From Azospirillum brasilense (GTDB taxonomy: Bacteria > Pseudomonadota > Alphaproteobacteria > Azospirillales > Azospirillaceae), in contig NZ_VITH01000019.1 in assembly GCF_007827815.1 (NCBI RefSeq), forward strand, positions 1-64,000: 64,000 nt of DNA, written 5' to 3'. The notes under the pieces are model-generated. The model had not been told where the DNA came from. It did not search any database and saw nothing but the letters and a program-made list of their open reading frames with translations. The translations under genes and the position numbers were made by a program. Below are positions 23,704 through 32,023 of this stretch, in pieces. Numbering within the stretch: the stretch's first letter is position 1; the number at the start of each line of letters is the position of its first letter.

Positions 23704-26700
23704 TTAGCGCTTCAGGCCGAGGACTTCCTGGAGCATCTCGTCGGAGGTCGTGACGATCTTGGTGTTGGCGGAGTAGGTGCGCTGGGTGACGATCAGCTTG
23801 GTGAACTCGTCCGCGATGTCCACGTTGGAGGATTCCACGCTGTTCGCGACCACCGCGCCGGCCCCGTTGGTGTCGGGGTCGTTGAAGTTCGGCCGGCCGC
23901 CGTCGTCCGTCTCAATGTAGACGCCGCCCGCCTCGCGCTGCAGGGCGTTGGGGTTGTTGAAGGTGACCACGGGAATGCGCCCGATGGTGCGGCTGCGGCC
24001 GTTGTCGTAGTTCACGATCACGTCGCCGTTGTCGCCGTAGACCACCTCCTTGTACTGGCCGCGCGAGGCGCCGTCCTGGACCAGCTCGCGCACGTTGATC
24101 TCGCTGCCGGCGAACTGGGTGACGCCGCCCGACTTGCCGATCTGGCCGAGATTCAGCGTGATCTGCTGCGGGCCGAAGCCGTAATCCACCGTGAAGGTCA
24201 CGTTGGCGTCCGCCCCCAGCCCCTGGTTGGCGGAGGTCACCGCCGTGCCGGTGCCGACCTTGGCCGTGCTGACGCTGGTGATGGTGCCGACGTTGCCGGG
24301 ATCGGTGCCGAAATTCAGCAGGACGTGCGCGGGGGTGGTGCCGGCCTGGGCGCTGACGTCCAGCCTGAACTTGTTGTCCGGGTCGCCGGTCGCCGTTTTG
24401 GCGACGAGCTTCAGCACGCTGCCCTCGGCGCTGGCGGTCACCGGCAGGGAGGTGTTCTTGTTCACCAGATTGGCGAGGCTGGCCGCGATGGTTTCCATCG
24501 AGGTTTCCTCACCCGTTGTCTTGTAAGTGATGGGGGTATCGCTGATGGTCACCGTGTACTCGGCGCCCTTGTCGCCCGGTGTGCCGGTCAGCGTCACCGA
24601 TTCCGACTGGCGTACACCCGCTACGTTGGAGGTGGTGGTGGAGGCGGTCAGAGTGCCGGCGCTGCCGGTGGCGTTCTGGATGCTCGCTTTAGCTTCGAAC
24701 TTGCCGGTCGTCGAGGTGTTGTGGGTGAGGGTTAGCCGGCCGCCGGTCGAGGTGGCGACGACGTTCAGGTTGGCGGCGTTGACGCGGTTGGCCAGTTCCT
24801 GCAGGACGCCGTTGATGTCCTGGAAGTTGCCGTAGTTGGATTTGTCCACCGTCACCGAGATCGGCGTGCCGTCGACCGAGACCGTGTAGACGTCGCCGAT
24901 GTCGATCTGTGTCTGCGGATAGGAGAATTCCTGGCGCTGGCCGCGCGAGTCCGTCGGCGCACTGATTGTCGGGCCGTTCACCTGGTTGTTGGAGGCCGTG
25001 CCGTTGGAGAATTCCTGGTCGATCTTGAAGGCCGTGCCAGGGTTGCGGGCAGTGAGCTGCAGTTGCGAGTTCTCGACGGACGCGATGACTGGCGCCTGCG
25101 GCCGAGCCGAGTTGATCTGGGCGGCCAGCGCGTTGGCGATGCCGCCGTAGGTCCCCATGGTCAGGATGTTGTCGCCGGTGACCGACACCGTATAAGGAAC
25201 GCCGTCCACCCGCACGGTGTAGCTGTCACCCACCCGCACATTGTCGGTGCCGGTGATGTCCAGATAGTTGGCGCCGACATTCAGCGTCGTGCCGTCCGTG
25301 GTGCCGGTCAGCACCAGATTACCCGCAGGGTTCTTCGAAGCGTTAACTGCCAATCCGGCGAGGTTGATCTTCGCAACCAGATCATCCACGACGCCATTCA
25401 TATCCTTCAGCGTGTTGATGTTTGCGTAGGAGATGGTGGTCTTGAACTCCTGGCCCAGCACATTGACGACATACTGATCCGGCACCTTCAAGGTTGCGGC
25501 TGTCGGGAACTCAACCTGGGTAATCTCGGGTTGGGTGGCGTTGGCAGTCTGGACGGTGCCTGGTGTCAACACGTTGTAGGCCACCGGTGTAGAAGCGGTG
25601 ATGCTGTTCTTGCGGCTATCGGCGTTGGTAACGCCATAGCTGGTCGTGAAGGTCTGGGTTGTGGCCGTACCATCCAGCACGAGCTGGTTAGCCGTGCCGG
25701 CCGGAACCGTGGCGGTGCCGATCATGGCGTTGATGCCCAGAGGCGGAACCGCGGCGTTGATCTGACTGGCCAGATTGGCAACCACCCCGTTGATGTTCCC
25801 CAGCGTGCCGATGTTGGCCGAGGTGACGCGCGTCTTGAATTCCTTGCCCGCCACGGTGATGCGGAACTCGTCGCCCACGTCGATGGCTGCTGCGGTGGAG
25901 AAGGTGAAGGTGCTGCGCTGGTCGCCGCTCACCGAGCCGGTCGTGGTGGTTGTGGGACCGTTGATGGTGGTGTTTTGCGGCGTGGTGTTGCTGAAGGTCC
26001 CGGAGAGCTGCACCGGCGTGGGTGTTGCTCCTGTCGTTTTGACGATGATTTTACGACCGTCGTTGGGGTCCAGCTCGGCCTGATAGGGGCCAGAAGGCAG
26101 CGCATTGATTTGATCCATCAAGGCGGCTGCGACATCTTGGTAGCTTGAAAAGTTCGCAATGGTCGCGGTGGTCAGCGGACCGACCGATACGGTGGTGCCG
26201 TTGATAGTCAAGCCGTAGGTATCGCCGACCCGGATGTTGTCCTGCGACGTGCCGTCCGGATAGTAATTGGTGCGACCACCGATGGTGACCGACGAGGGCG
26301 GAATGGTGGTCGTGCCGTCGACCCGCACCTGGCTGACCTGGGCCACCGGGGTCACGCCGGACACTTGGCTGCCCGCCGCCATGTTGGCGGCGCCGCCGGC
26401 GAAGGAGCCGGCGACCGGCTGCATCGAGCTTCCCGGCGCGTCGATGCCCAGGCGCCACGCGTTGGCGGCGTCCTGGCGCCAGTTGAACTGGATGGTCCGG
26501 GCGTTGCCCTGAGTGTCGTAGACCTGGATGCTGGAGGACGGGATCGGCACGCCCGGCGTCGGGGTGGCCGGCAGGTTGGCGCCCAGCGTGATGCTGTTGG
26601 TCGACTGCGGCTTGTCGGTCAGGGTGTTGACCTGGAGCGGCTGCACCACGTCCTTCTTCAACTGGCCGGTCACGTCGTCGACGATCCAGCCGTTCAGCGC

Positions 26701-27132
26701 GAAGCCGGCGCTGTTCACCAGATAGCGGTTCTTGTCCAGCTCGAAGTCTCCGACGCGGGTGTAATAGACGTTGTCGGCGTTCAGCGTGCCGGTCTGGGTC
26801 TGCACCGTCTCGCCCTGCTGGCCGGGGCCGGTCAGGCCGCGGCTGAGCTTGGACACGCTGAAGAAGCCCTGGCCCTGGATGGCGGCGTTGGTCGGGCTCT
26901 GCACCTGGGTCAGGTTGCCCTGGATGTTGTTCATGAAGACCGGCGCCGCCGTCACGCCGCCCGGAGCGTGCAACCGCTCGTTGGACTGGAGCACCAGCGT
27001 CTCGAAGGCCGTGTTGACCCGCTTGTAGCCGACCGTCGAGGCGTTGGCGATGTTGTCAGAGATGTGACCGAGGGCCTTCGACTGCGCGCTCAGGCCGAGG
27101 ACGGCGGTGGTCATCGAACCGAAGATGCTCAT
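23704..27132 (-). CDS. flgE: Giant flagellar hook protein FlgE with repeat modules
   Basis: FlgE polymerises into the flagellar hook. The N-terminal D0 domain MSIFGSMTTAVLGLSAQSKA with NIANASTVGYKR (residues 26-38) and the C-terminal D0 (SVESSNVDIADEFTKLIVTQ, ending MLQEVLGLKR) are canonical, as are GQGFFSV at 87-93 and YYTRVGDFELDKNRYLVN at 123-140. At 1142 residues it is more than twice the usual 400-500. The extra 640 residues (about 298-935) are six related modules. The start at 27130-27132 is fixed by the D0 motif; the longer reading frame is not conserved-looking. It is the first gene of flgE-flgK-flgL. FlgD is not adjacent. Confidence 0.95.
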   Translation of the reverse strand: MSIFGSMTTAVLGLSAQSKALGHISDNIANASTVGYKRVNTAFETLVLQSNERLHAPGGVTAAPVFMNNIQGNLTQVQSPTNAAIQGQGFFSVSKLSRGLTGPGQQGETVQTQTGTLNADNVYYTRVGDFELDKNRYLVNSAGFALNGWIVDDVTGQLKKDVVQPLQVNTLTDKPQSTNSITLGANLPATPTPGVPIPSSSIQVYDTQGNARTIQFNWRQDAANAWRLGIDAPGSSMQPVAGSFAGGAANMAAGSQVSGVTPVAQVSQVRVDGTTTIPPSSVTIGGRTNYYPDGTSQDNIRVGDTYGLTINGTTVSVGPLTTATIANFSSYQDVAAALMDQINALPSGPYQAELDPNDGRKIIVKTTGATPTPVQLSGTFSNTTPQNTTINGPTTTTTGSVSGDQRSTFTFSTAAAIDVGDEFRITVAGKEFKTRVTSANIGTLGNINGVVANLASQINAAVPPLGINAMIGTATVPAGTANQLVLDGTATTQTFTTSYGVTNADSRKNSITASTPVAYNVLTPGTVQTANATQPEITQVEFPTAATLKVPDQYVVNVLGQEFKTTISYANINTLKDMNGVVDDLVAKINLAGLAVNASKNPAGNLVLTGTTDGTTLNVGANYLDITGTDNVRVGDSYTVRVDGVPYTVSVTGDNILTMGTYGGIANALAAQINSARPQAPVIASVENSQLQLTARNPGTAFKIDQEFSNGTASNNQVNGPTISAPTDSRGQRQEFSYPQTQIDIGDVYTVSVDGTPISVTVDKSNYGNFQDINGVLQELANRVNAANLNVVATSTGGRLTLTHNTSTTGKFEAKASIQNATGSAGTLTASTTTSNVAGVRQSESVTLTGTPGDKGAEYTVTISDTPITYKTTGEETSMETIAASLANLVNKNTSLPVTASAEGSVLKLVAKTATGDPDNKFRLDVSAQAGTTPAHVLLNFGTDPGNVGTITSVSTAKVGTGTAVTSANQGLGADANVTFTVDYGFGPQQITLNLGQIGKSGGVTQFAGSEINVRELVQDGASRGQYKEVVYGDNGDVIVNYDNGRSRTIGRIPVVTFNNPNALQREAGGVYIETDDGGRPNFNDPDTNGAGAVVANSVESSNVDIADEFTKLIVTQRTYSANTKIVTTSDEMLQEVLGLKR
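24328..26241 (-). repeat. Six tandem modules in FlgE
   Basis: Modules begin near residues 298, 405, 535, 625, 730 and 838 of FlgE. Each has the order: (V/I)GD-x-Y-x-V-x-V-x-G strand pair, a second strand with T-V-x-x-x-N, a helix of the type NGVVANLASQINAA, then two strands rich in Val/Leu/Ala (for example VIASVENSQLQLTAR). Sequence identity between modules is modest, so this is an old duplication rather than a recent tandem array. Confidence 0.8.
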
Positions 27133-27411
27133 GGCCAGGGATCTCCACGCGGAAAGGGCATAAACCGTTGCCATTCGGGTAAGCAAGGACGATGCCAACT
27201 GCGCGGCCGTTGTTAGGTCTTTGTTTTGTAATGAAAATCCTGACGAAAGGCCGCGCCGGCCCCGTTTTTGCCGCGCGCTGGGAAAAATTGGCCTAGCAGC
27301 CCTTGCGGTGCAGGGAAGAAAGCTCCCGTCGCTCCGTCCGTCCTCCGGTATGACCAAAGGACAGGGCGTGGCCGGACGGGGGCTGCGCTAGAACGGGGGA
27401 GGGGAAACGGG

Positions 27412-27678
27412 ATGCGCGCCGGCGGAGGAGCCGCCGGGGGGGAGGCCGCCTTGGACCGCGTGGAGCAATGTCTGATACCGCTGCTGGGGGCGGCCCTGCT
27501 GGGGCACGCGCTGAGCAGCGCGCCGCTCCGCTTCGATCCGCCGGACCCGCGGCCCTTCGACGTGGCCGCCTTCAACGCGTCCCTGCCGGGGATGGAGTTG
27601 CCGGCGCTGCCGGCCGCGGCGCCGCGTTCCGGCTGGAGCGGAAACGATCCTTACGACTGCTTCTGCGGCGCCAACTGA
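27412..27678 (+). CDS. Possible small hypothetical protein
   Basis: A possible 88-residue protein starting at ATG 27412 after a GGGGAGGGG stretch (27395-27403). It has a Gly/Ala-rich start, a hydrophobic stretch CLIPLLGAALLGHALSSAP and an acidic/aromatic end GNDPYDCFCGAN. It overlaps the 3' end of the convergent TPR-GT9 gene by 28 bp. The 280 bp upstream, between it and flgE, contains no other gene and must hold the flgE promoter. No family is recognised; it may not be real. Confidence 0.35.
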   Translation: MRAGGGAAGGEAALDRVEQCLIPLLGAALLGHALSSAPLRFDPPDPRPFDVAAFNASLPGMELPALPAAAPRSGWSGNDPYDCFCGAN

Positions 27679-29105
27679 GCCGCGGCGAACCGTTCCAGCT
27701 CCTGGGCGACGGCGTGCAGGACGCTGTCCCAGTCGCCGGGCCTGGGCTGGCGGAACAGGCGCAGCGACGGGTACCAGGGGCTGTCCGCGCGGTCGAGCAG
27801 CCAGCGCCAGTCCGGCGCGTAGGGCAGCAGCAGCCACGCCGGCAGGCCGAGCGCGCCGGCCAGATGGATGGTCGCCGTGTCCACCGCGATGACGAGGTCG
27901 AGATTCGCCAGGATGGCCGCGCTGTCGGCGAAGTCGCGGACGCCGACCATCAGGTCGGGCAGGGCGGCGGGTCGGGCCGCCGTCGCGTCGCCGGTCTGCA
28001 GGCTGAACAGGCGCGCGCCCGGCGTGTCGAGCAGCGGGGCCAGCCGCTCGGCGGGGATGGAGCGGTTGCGGTCGTTGCGGTGGTTCGGGTTGCCCGCCCA
28101 GACGAGGCCGACACGCGGCCCCGACCCTGACCCCGTGTCAATGTCGGCGATCCGGCGGCCCCAGCGCGCCACCTCGTCGGCCTCGGCCGAGAGGTAGGCG
28201 GGAGGGGCGGGGATGCTCGCCAGATCGGTGCCGAAGGCGCGCGGCAGGCTCATCAGCGGGCAGTGAAGGTCGTGCGGCGCCGGGGCGGGGCCGCGCACCA
28301 GCACCTGGATCTCCGGCCCCAGCGAGCGCAGCAGACGGAATTGCAGCGGGTGCACGTCCAGGATCACCCGGCCGCCGGCGCGGGCGACCAGCGGGGCGTA
28401 GCGAGCGAACTGGATGGTGTCGCCGAAGCCCTGTTCGGCGTGCAGCAGGATGCGCCGGCCGTCCAGCGGCTCCCCGGCCCAGGGCGGGGCCGGCAGGCGG
28501 CGCGGGCGCCACTCGAACTCCTCCCATCCGGCGCGCAGGTCGCCCCGCACCAGCCGGCCGACGGCGCGCGCCAGATGCGCTTCGGCGTGGTTGGGCCTTG
28601 TGGCCAGCAGGGCGTCCAGGCAGGCGTCGGACTCCGCGAAGCGTTGCGCGTCGCGCAGCACGACGCCGCGGTTGAGCGCGGTTTCCGGATGGCCGGGGCG
28701 CAGCCGTTCGGCACGCTCCAGCCACGCCAGCGCGGCCGGATAATCGGCCAGGGCGTGGCGCACCGAACCCAGATTGGTCAGGGCGTCGGCCAAGGCCGGG
28801 TCGAGCGCCAGGGCGCGGGTCAGCGCGGCGTCGGCCCGCTCCGCGTCGCCGAGCGTGCGCAGGACGCCGCCGAGGTTCGCCCAGGGCGCCGCCGCGTCTG
28901 GGCGGAGCCGCAGCGAGCGGGCGATCAGCGTTCCCGCCGCGGCCTGGGCGCCGCGCTGGGCTTCCGCCACGCCGAGCAGGTGCAGCGCGTCGGGCTGCGC
29001 CGGATCCACCGCCAGCACGACGCGGTAGTCCTGCGCCGCCTCGGCGAGGCGCCCGGCCATGTGGTGGTTGACGGCGGCGTCGAGAACGTCCAGGAGTGTC
29101 GCCAT
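27651..29105 (-). CDS. TPR-repeat protein fused to GT9/OGT-like domain
   Basis: A 484-residue protein. Residues 1-200 are six or so TPR repeats, with PDALHLLGVAEAQRG and the classic PALADALTNLGSVRHALADY. Residues about 215-470 form a GT-B-like transferase: RILLHAEQGFGDTIQFARYA opens it, VGLVWAGNPNHRNDRNRSIP is the donor region, and LVIAVDTATIHLAGALGLPAW is the characteristic GT9/GT41-like loop. Such proteins are often found near flagellar or surface-glycan genes and may modify flagellins, which would fit the adjacent hook genes. The acceptor is not shown by the sequence. It is the third TPR-glycosyltransferase in this window. Confidence 0.83.
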   Translation of the reverse strand: MATLLDVLDAAVNHHMAGRLAEAAQDYRVVLAVDPAQPDALHLLGVAEAQRGAQAAAGTLIARSLRLRPDAAAPWANLGGVLRTLGDAERADAALTRALALDPALADALTNLGSVRHALADYPAALAWLERAERLRPGHPETALNRGVVLRDAQRFAESDACLDALLATRPNHAEAHLARAVGRLVRGDLRAGWEEFEWRPRRLPAPPWAGEPLDGRRILLHAEQGFGDTIQFARYAPLVARAGGRVILDVHPLQFRLLRSLGPEIQVLVRGPAPAPHDLHCPLMSLPRAFGTDLASIPAPPAYLSAEADEVARWGRRIADIDTGSGSGPRVGLVWAGNPNHRNDRNRSIPAERLAPLLDTPGARLFSLQTGDATAARPAALPDLMVGVRDFADSAAILANLDLVIAVDTATIHLAGALGLPAWLLLPYAPDWRWLLDRADSPWYPSLRLFRQPRPGDWDSVLHAVAQELERFAAAQLAPQKQS

Positions 29106-29171
29106 GCCCGTTGTCTACACCGGGGCCGTGTCGAAGGCGAGCCCCCGGACCTTCCCGGAACGAGGATTCCC

Positions 29172-29504
29172 ATGGACGACCGTCTGCCGACTCACCTCTG
29201 GGTGATGGCGCACATCCGCGCCGCCGATGCCGAGGGCGTCACCATGATGGTTCTGCGCAAGGGCGACCCCAGCCGCGGCACGGTCATCCTGAAACTGAAC
29301 CGGCTGGACCGGACCTTCAGCGTGCTGGTCCAGGTGCGCGACGAGGAACGGCTGCGCTGGTCGCGCGGCACCGGCGCCGAACCGGTGGACGAGGCGACGG
29401 CGGACGCCTACATCGCCCGCCAGACCCGCTACGACCCCGACGTCTGGGTGATCGAGGTCGAGGACCGCAAGGGGCGCCACTGGTTCGAGGGCGAGGTGCG
29501 CTGA
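29172..29504 (+). CDS. DUF1491 family protein
   Basis: A 110-residue protein matching the DUF1491 pattern: an opening RLPTHLWVMAHIRAADAEGV, then VLRKGDPSRGTVILKLN, and an end segment with ATADAYIARQTRYDPDVWVIEVED. No signal peptide or membrane segment. The family is widespread in alphaproteobacteria and its function is unknown. The ATG at 29172 is 66 bp from the divergent TPR-GT9 start, so both promoters share a very short region. It converges with the histidine kinase gene. Confidence 0.85.
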   Translation: MDDRLPTHLWVMAHIRAADAEGVTMMVLRKGDPSRGTVILKLNRLDRTFSVLVQVRDEERLRWSRGTGAEPVDEATADAYIARQTRYDPDVWVIEVEDRKGRHWFEGEVR

Positions 29505-29529
29505 CCCGGCTCCTCGGAACGGCGCCGGA

Positions 29530-32016
29530 TCACACCAATTCCGCCTTGCCCACCGTCGCCCCCGCCGTTGGCGTGACGCGCGGGAAGCGCAGGGTGAAGC
29601 GGGTGCCCTCGCCGGGGATGCTCTGCACCGTGATGGTGCCGCGCAGCGTGCCGGTGACGAGGTTGTAGACGATGTGCAGCCCCAGCCCGCTGCCGCCGCT
29701 GCCGCGGCGGGTGGTGAAGAAGGGGTCGAAGATCTTCGGCAGGATGTCCGACGGGATGCCCAGCCCGTCGTCGGTCACCGTCAGCTCCACCTGATCCTGC
29801 GGCAGCAGGCGGGCGGCGATGGTCAGCCGGCCGGGATGATGCGGCGTGAAGGCGTGGGTCAGGGCGTTGAGGACGAGGTTGGTCAGGATCTGAGACAGGG
29901 CGCCGGGGTAGCCGTCCAGCTCCAGCTCGTCGGGGCTGTCGACGGCGATGTCGAGACCGGCCACGTCCTTGTAGACCGGGCGCAGGCTGCGCAGCAGTTC
30001 GCCGATGTAGGTCCTCAGCTCGAACCGGCGGCGCTCGTCGCTCGACTGGTCCACCGCGACCATCTTGAAGCTCTGCACCAGATCGGCGGCGCGCATGCTG
30101 TTGGACAGGATCAGCCGGGCCATCTCGCCACCGTCGGCCAGGAAGCGCTGGAACTCCGACTTCTTGATGGCCCCGGCGGCGAGCTGGCGGGCCAGCTCCT
30201 CGAACTGCAGGGCGAGCTGCGAGGCGCCGGTGATGGTGATGCCGATCGGCGTGTTGACCTCGTGCGCAACCCCGGCGACGAGCTGGCCGAGCGAGGCCAT
30301 CTTCTCCGCCTGGATCAGGCTGGCCTGGGTCTCCTTCAGCTCGCGCAGCGCCTGTTCGGCCGCGTCGCGCGACCGGCGCAGCGCCGCCTCCGCCTCGACC
30401 TCGCGGGTCACGTCCACGACGATGGACTGGACGGCGGTCTCCCCCTTCCAGTCGATACGGCGGCTGGTCAGCTCGATCCAGCGCTCCGACCCGTCGAGCC
30501 GCCGGGCGCGCAGGCGCCGCCGCTCGCTGGGCAGGCCGGTGGCGACGATGTGCCGGTAGTTGTCCTCGACCAGCGGCCGGCTGTCCTCGGCGATGAAATC
30601 GAGCACCGAGCGCACCCGCAGCGCGCGGTCCAGGCTGCTGCCCAGAATCTGCAGGAAGGCGTCGTTGGCGTAGAGCGGGCGGAAATCGCGGTGGATGATG
30701 ATGCCCTGGATGGAGCCCTCGACGAGGTCGCGGAAGCGCCGCTCGTTGTCGGCCAGATCCATCTGGCGCCGGTCGATCTCGTCGATGAAGTAGCGGATGG
30801 AGGCGGCGATGTCGGTGATCTCGTCGTTGCCCTCCACCGGCACCGTCGCGTCGCTTCCCGACAGGCGCGCCAGCACCGCGCCGTTCAGCGCGACCAGCCG
30901 CGAGGTCAGGAAGCGCCGGAAGAACAGATGGACCAGGATGGCCAGCAGGATGGAGGCGCCGCCCAGCACCATCACGAGGCGCGAGCGCTCCTGGATCATC
31001 GCCGCCAGATCGCCGGTGCGGTCGGTGGACTGGTCGTGGATGGCGTCGAACAGGGCCAGCGTGAAGCGGTCCACCGTCTCGACCAGGACGCGCGACTGGC
31101 CGGACAGCGCCTGGGCGCGGTTGCGCGCCTGCAGCCGCTCGGCGGAGCTGTCGAACAGCCCGCCCGGCGCCACCAGGATCGCGGCGAGGTCGGCCCGGAT
31201 GCGCTCCATCGCCGACCCCTCCGGCTCGGGCGTGGCGGCGGCCAGCCGGCCCAGCTCGGCCAGCGTGTTCTCGGCGTTGCGGCGCTCCACCCGGAGCCGG
31301 TTCAGATGGTCGGTCTGCATGGCCCCGGCGGCCCGCGCCATCAGCGCGCCCGCCCGAACCGCCCAGGCGCCCAGCATCCCGCCGCCGCCCGGCCCCGCCG
31401 TGGCCGGGCCGGTGCCGGGCTCCGCTCCCGGCAGCCGCTCCAGCGCGTCGGCGAGCTGGGCCAGCGCGCGGATCGCGTCCGCCTGACGGGCGCCGGCCTC
31501 GATCTGCCGCCCGACCTCGGCGTTGAGGTCGGCCACCGTCGCCGCCAGGATCAGCAGGGTGGACTGGGCCTGTTCCAGAAGCCGCAGCTCGTCGCTTTCG
31601 CCATCGCTGCCCGGCTCCCCCTGCTGGTGGAGGTCGCGCATGCGCTCCACCAGCTTCCTCAGGAACTCCAGTTCGCTGATGAGTTCGTCGTAGATGGCCC
31701 GGCGCTGCGGGGTGGTGGCCGCGCCGGCCAGGACGGGCAGGCGGGCGACCAGCTTCTGGAGCGAGCCGCGCAGCTCCGCGCTGGTGATGACCTTCGGCAG
31801 GGTGGTGGTGGACAGAACCGACACCTCCCCGCGGAAGAGCTGGAAGGAGGACAGCGACACGAGGCCGACCAGCAGGACCAGCATGGTCATGATGGTCAGG
31901 CCGATGGAGATGCGCAGCACGATGCCGGCGCGCGCGCGCCGCCGGCGCAGGGGCGCTGTGGCGCCGCTGCGGTCGGTGGGCGGCGGCGTGGCCGACTTGG
32001 GGGTGCTCGCGTCCAT
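29530..32016 (-). CDS. Membrane-bound PAS-sensor histidine kinase
   Basis: An 828-residue sensor kinase. TM1 is near residues 32-60, followed by a long helical extracytoplasmic region (about 61-345), TM2 near 347-366, a HAMP-like segment 367-425, a PAS domain about 430-555 (GSIQGIIIHRDFRPLYANDA), a short coiled coil and the kinase core. The phosphoacceptor is H585 in AGVAHEVNTP; the ATP-binding domain has N box QILTNLVLNALTHAF, G1 DDGLGIP, F box FDPFFTTRRG and G2 GSGLGLHIVYN. It starts 7 bp after the 5'-nucleotidase-like gene, so they form one transcription unit. No response regulator is adjacent. Confidence 0.92.
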   Translation of the reverse strand: MDASTPKSATPPPTDRSGATAPLRRRRARAGIVLRISIGLTIMTMLVLLVGLVSLSSFQLFRGEVSVLSTTTLPKVITSAELRGSLQKLVARLPVLAGAATTPQRRAIYDELISELEFLRKLVERMRDLHQQGEPGSDGESDELRLLEQAQSTLLILAATVADLNAEVGRQIEAGARQADAIRALAQLADALERLPGAEPGTGPATAGPGGGGMLGAWAVRAGALMARAAGAMQTDHLNRLRVERRNAENTLAELGRLAAATPEPEGSAMERIRADLAAILVAPGGLFDSSAERLQARNRAQALSGQSRVLVETVDRFTLALFDAIHDQSTDRTGDLAAMIQERSRLVMVLGGASILLAILVHLFFRRFLTSRLVALNGAVLARLSGSDATVPVEGNDEITDIAASIRYFIDEIDRRQMDLADNERRFRDLVEGSIQGIIIHRDFRPLYANDAFLQILGSSLDRALRVRSVLDFIAEDSRPLVEDNYRHIVATGLPSERRRLRARRLDGSERWIELTSRRIDWKGETAVQSIVVDVTREVEAEAALRRSRDAAEQALRELKETQASLIQAEKMASLGQLVAGVAHEVNTPIGITITGASQLALQFEELARQLAAGAIKKSEFQRFLADGGEMARLILSNSMRAADLVQSFKMVAVDQSSDERRRFELRTYIGELLRSLRPVYKDVAGLDIAVDSPDELELDGYPGALSQILTNLVLNALTHAFTPHHPGRLTIAARLLPQDQVELTVTDDGLGIPSDILPKIFDPFFTTRRGSGGSGLGLHIVYNLVTGTLRGTITVQSIPGEGTRFTLRFPRVTPTAGATVGKAELV

Positions 32017-32023
32017 TCCGCGG

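Noticed and set aside
22264..24735. 823-codon plus-strand frame opposite flgK and flgE
   Set aside because: Low-complexity Gly/Val/His-rich translation with no recognisable fold; the minus-strand flagellar genes are certain.
27133..27357. 75-residue N-terminal extension of FlgE
   Set aside because: The conserved D0 domain begins at MSIFGS; the extension has no signal or conserved feature.
27133..27411. Sigma-54 promoter for flgE
   Set aside because: TGGC and TTGC elements were seen near 27290, but the GG to GC spacing is wrong by three bases.
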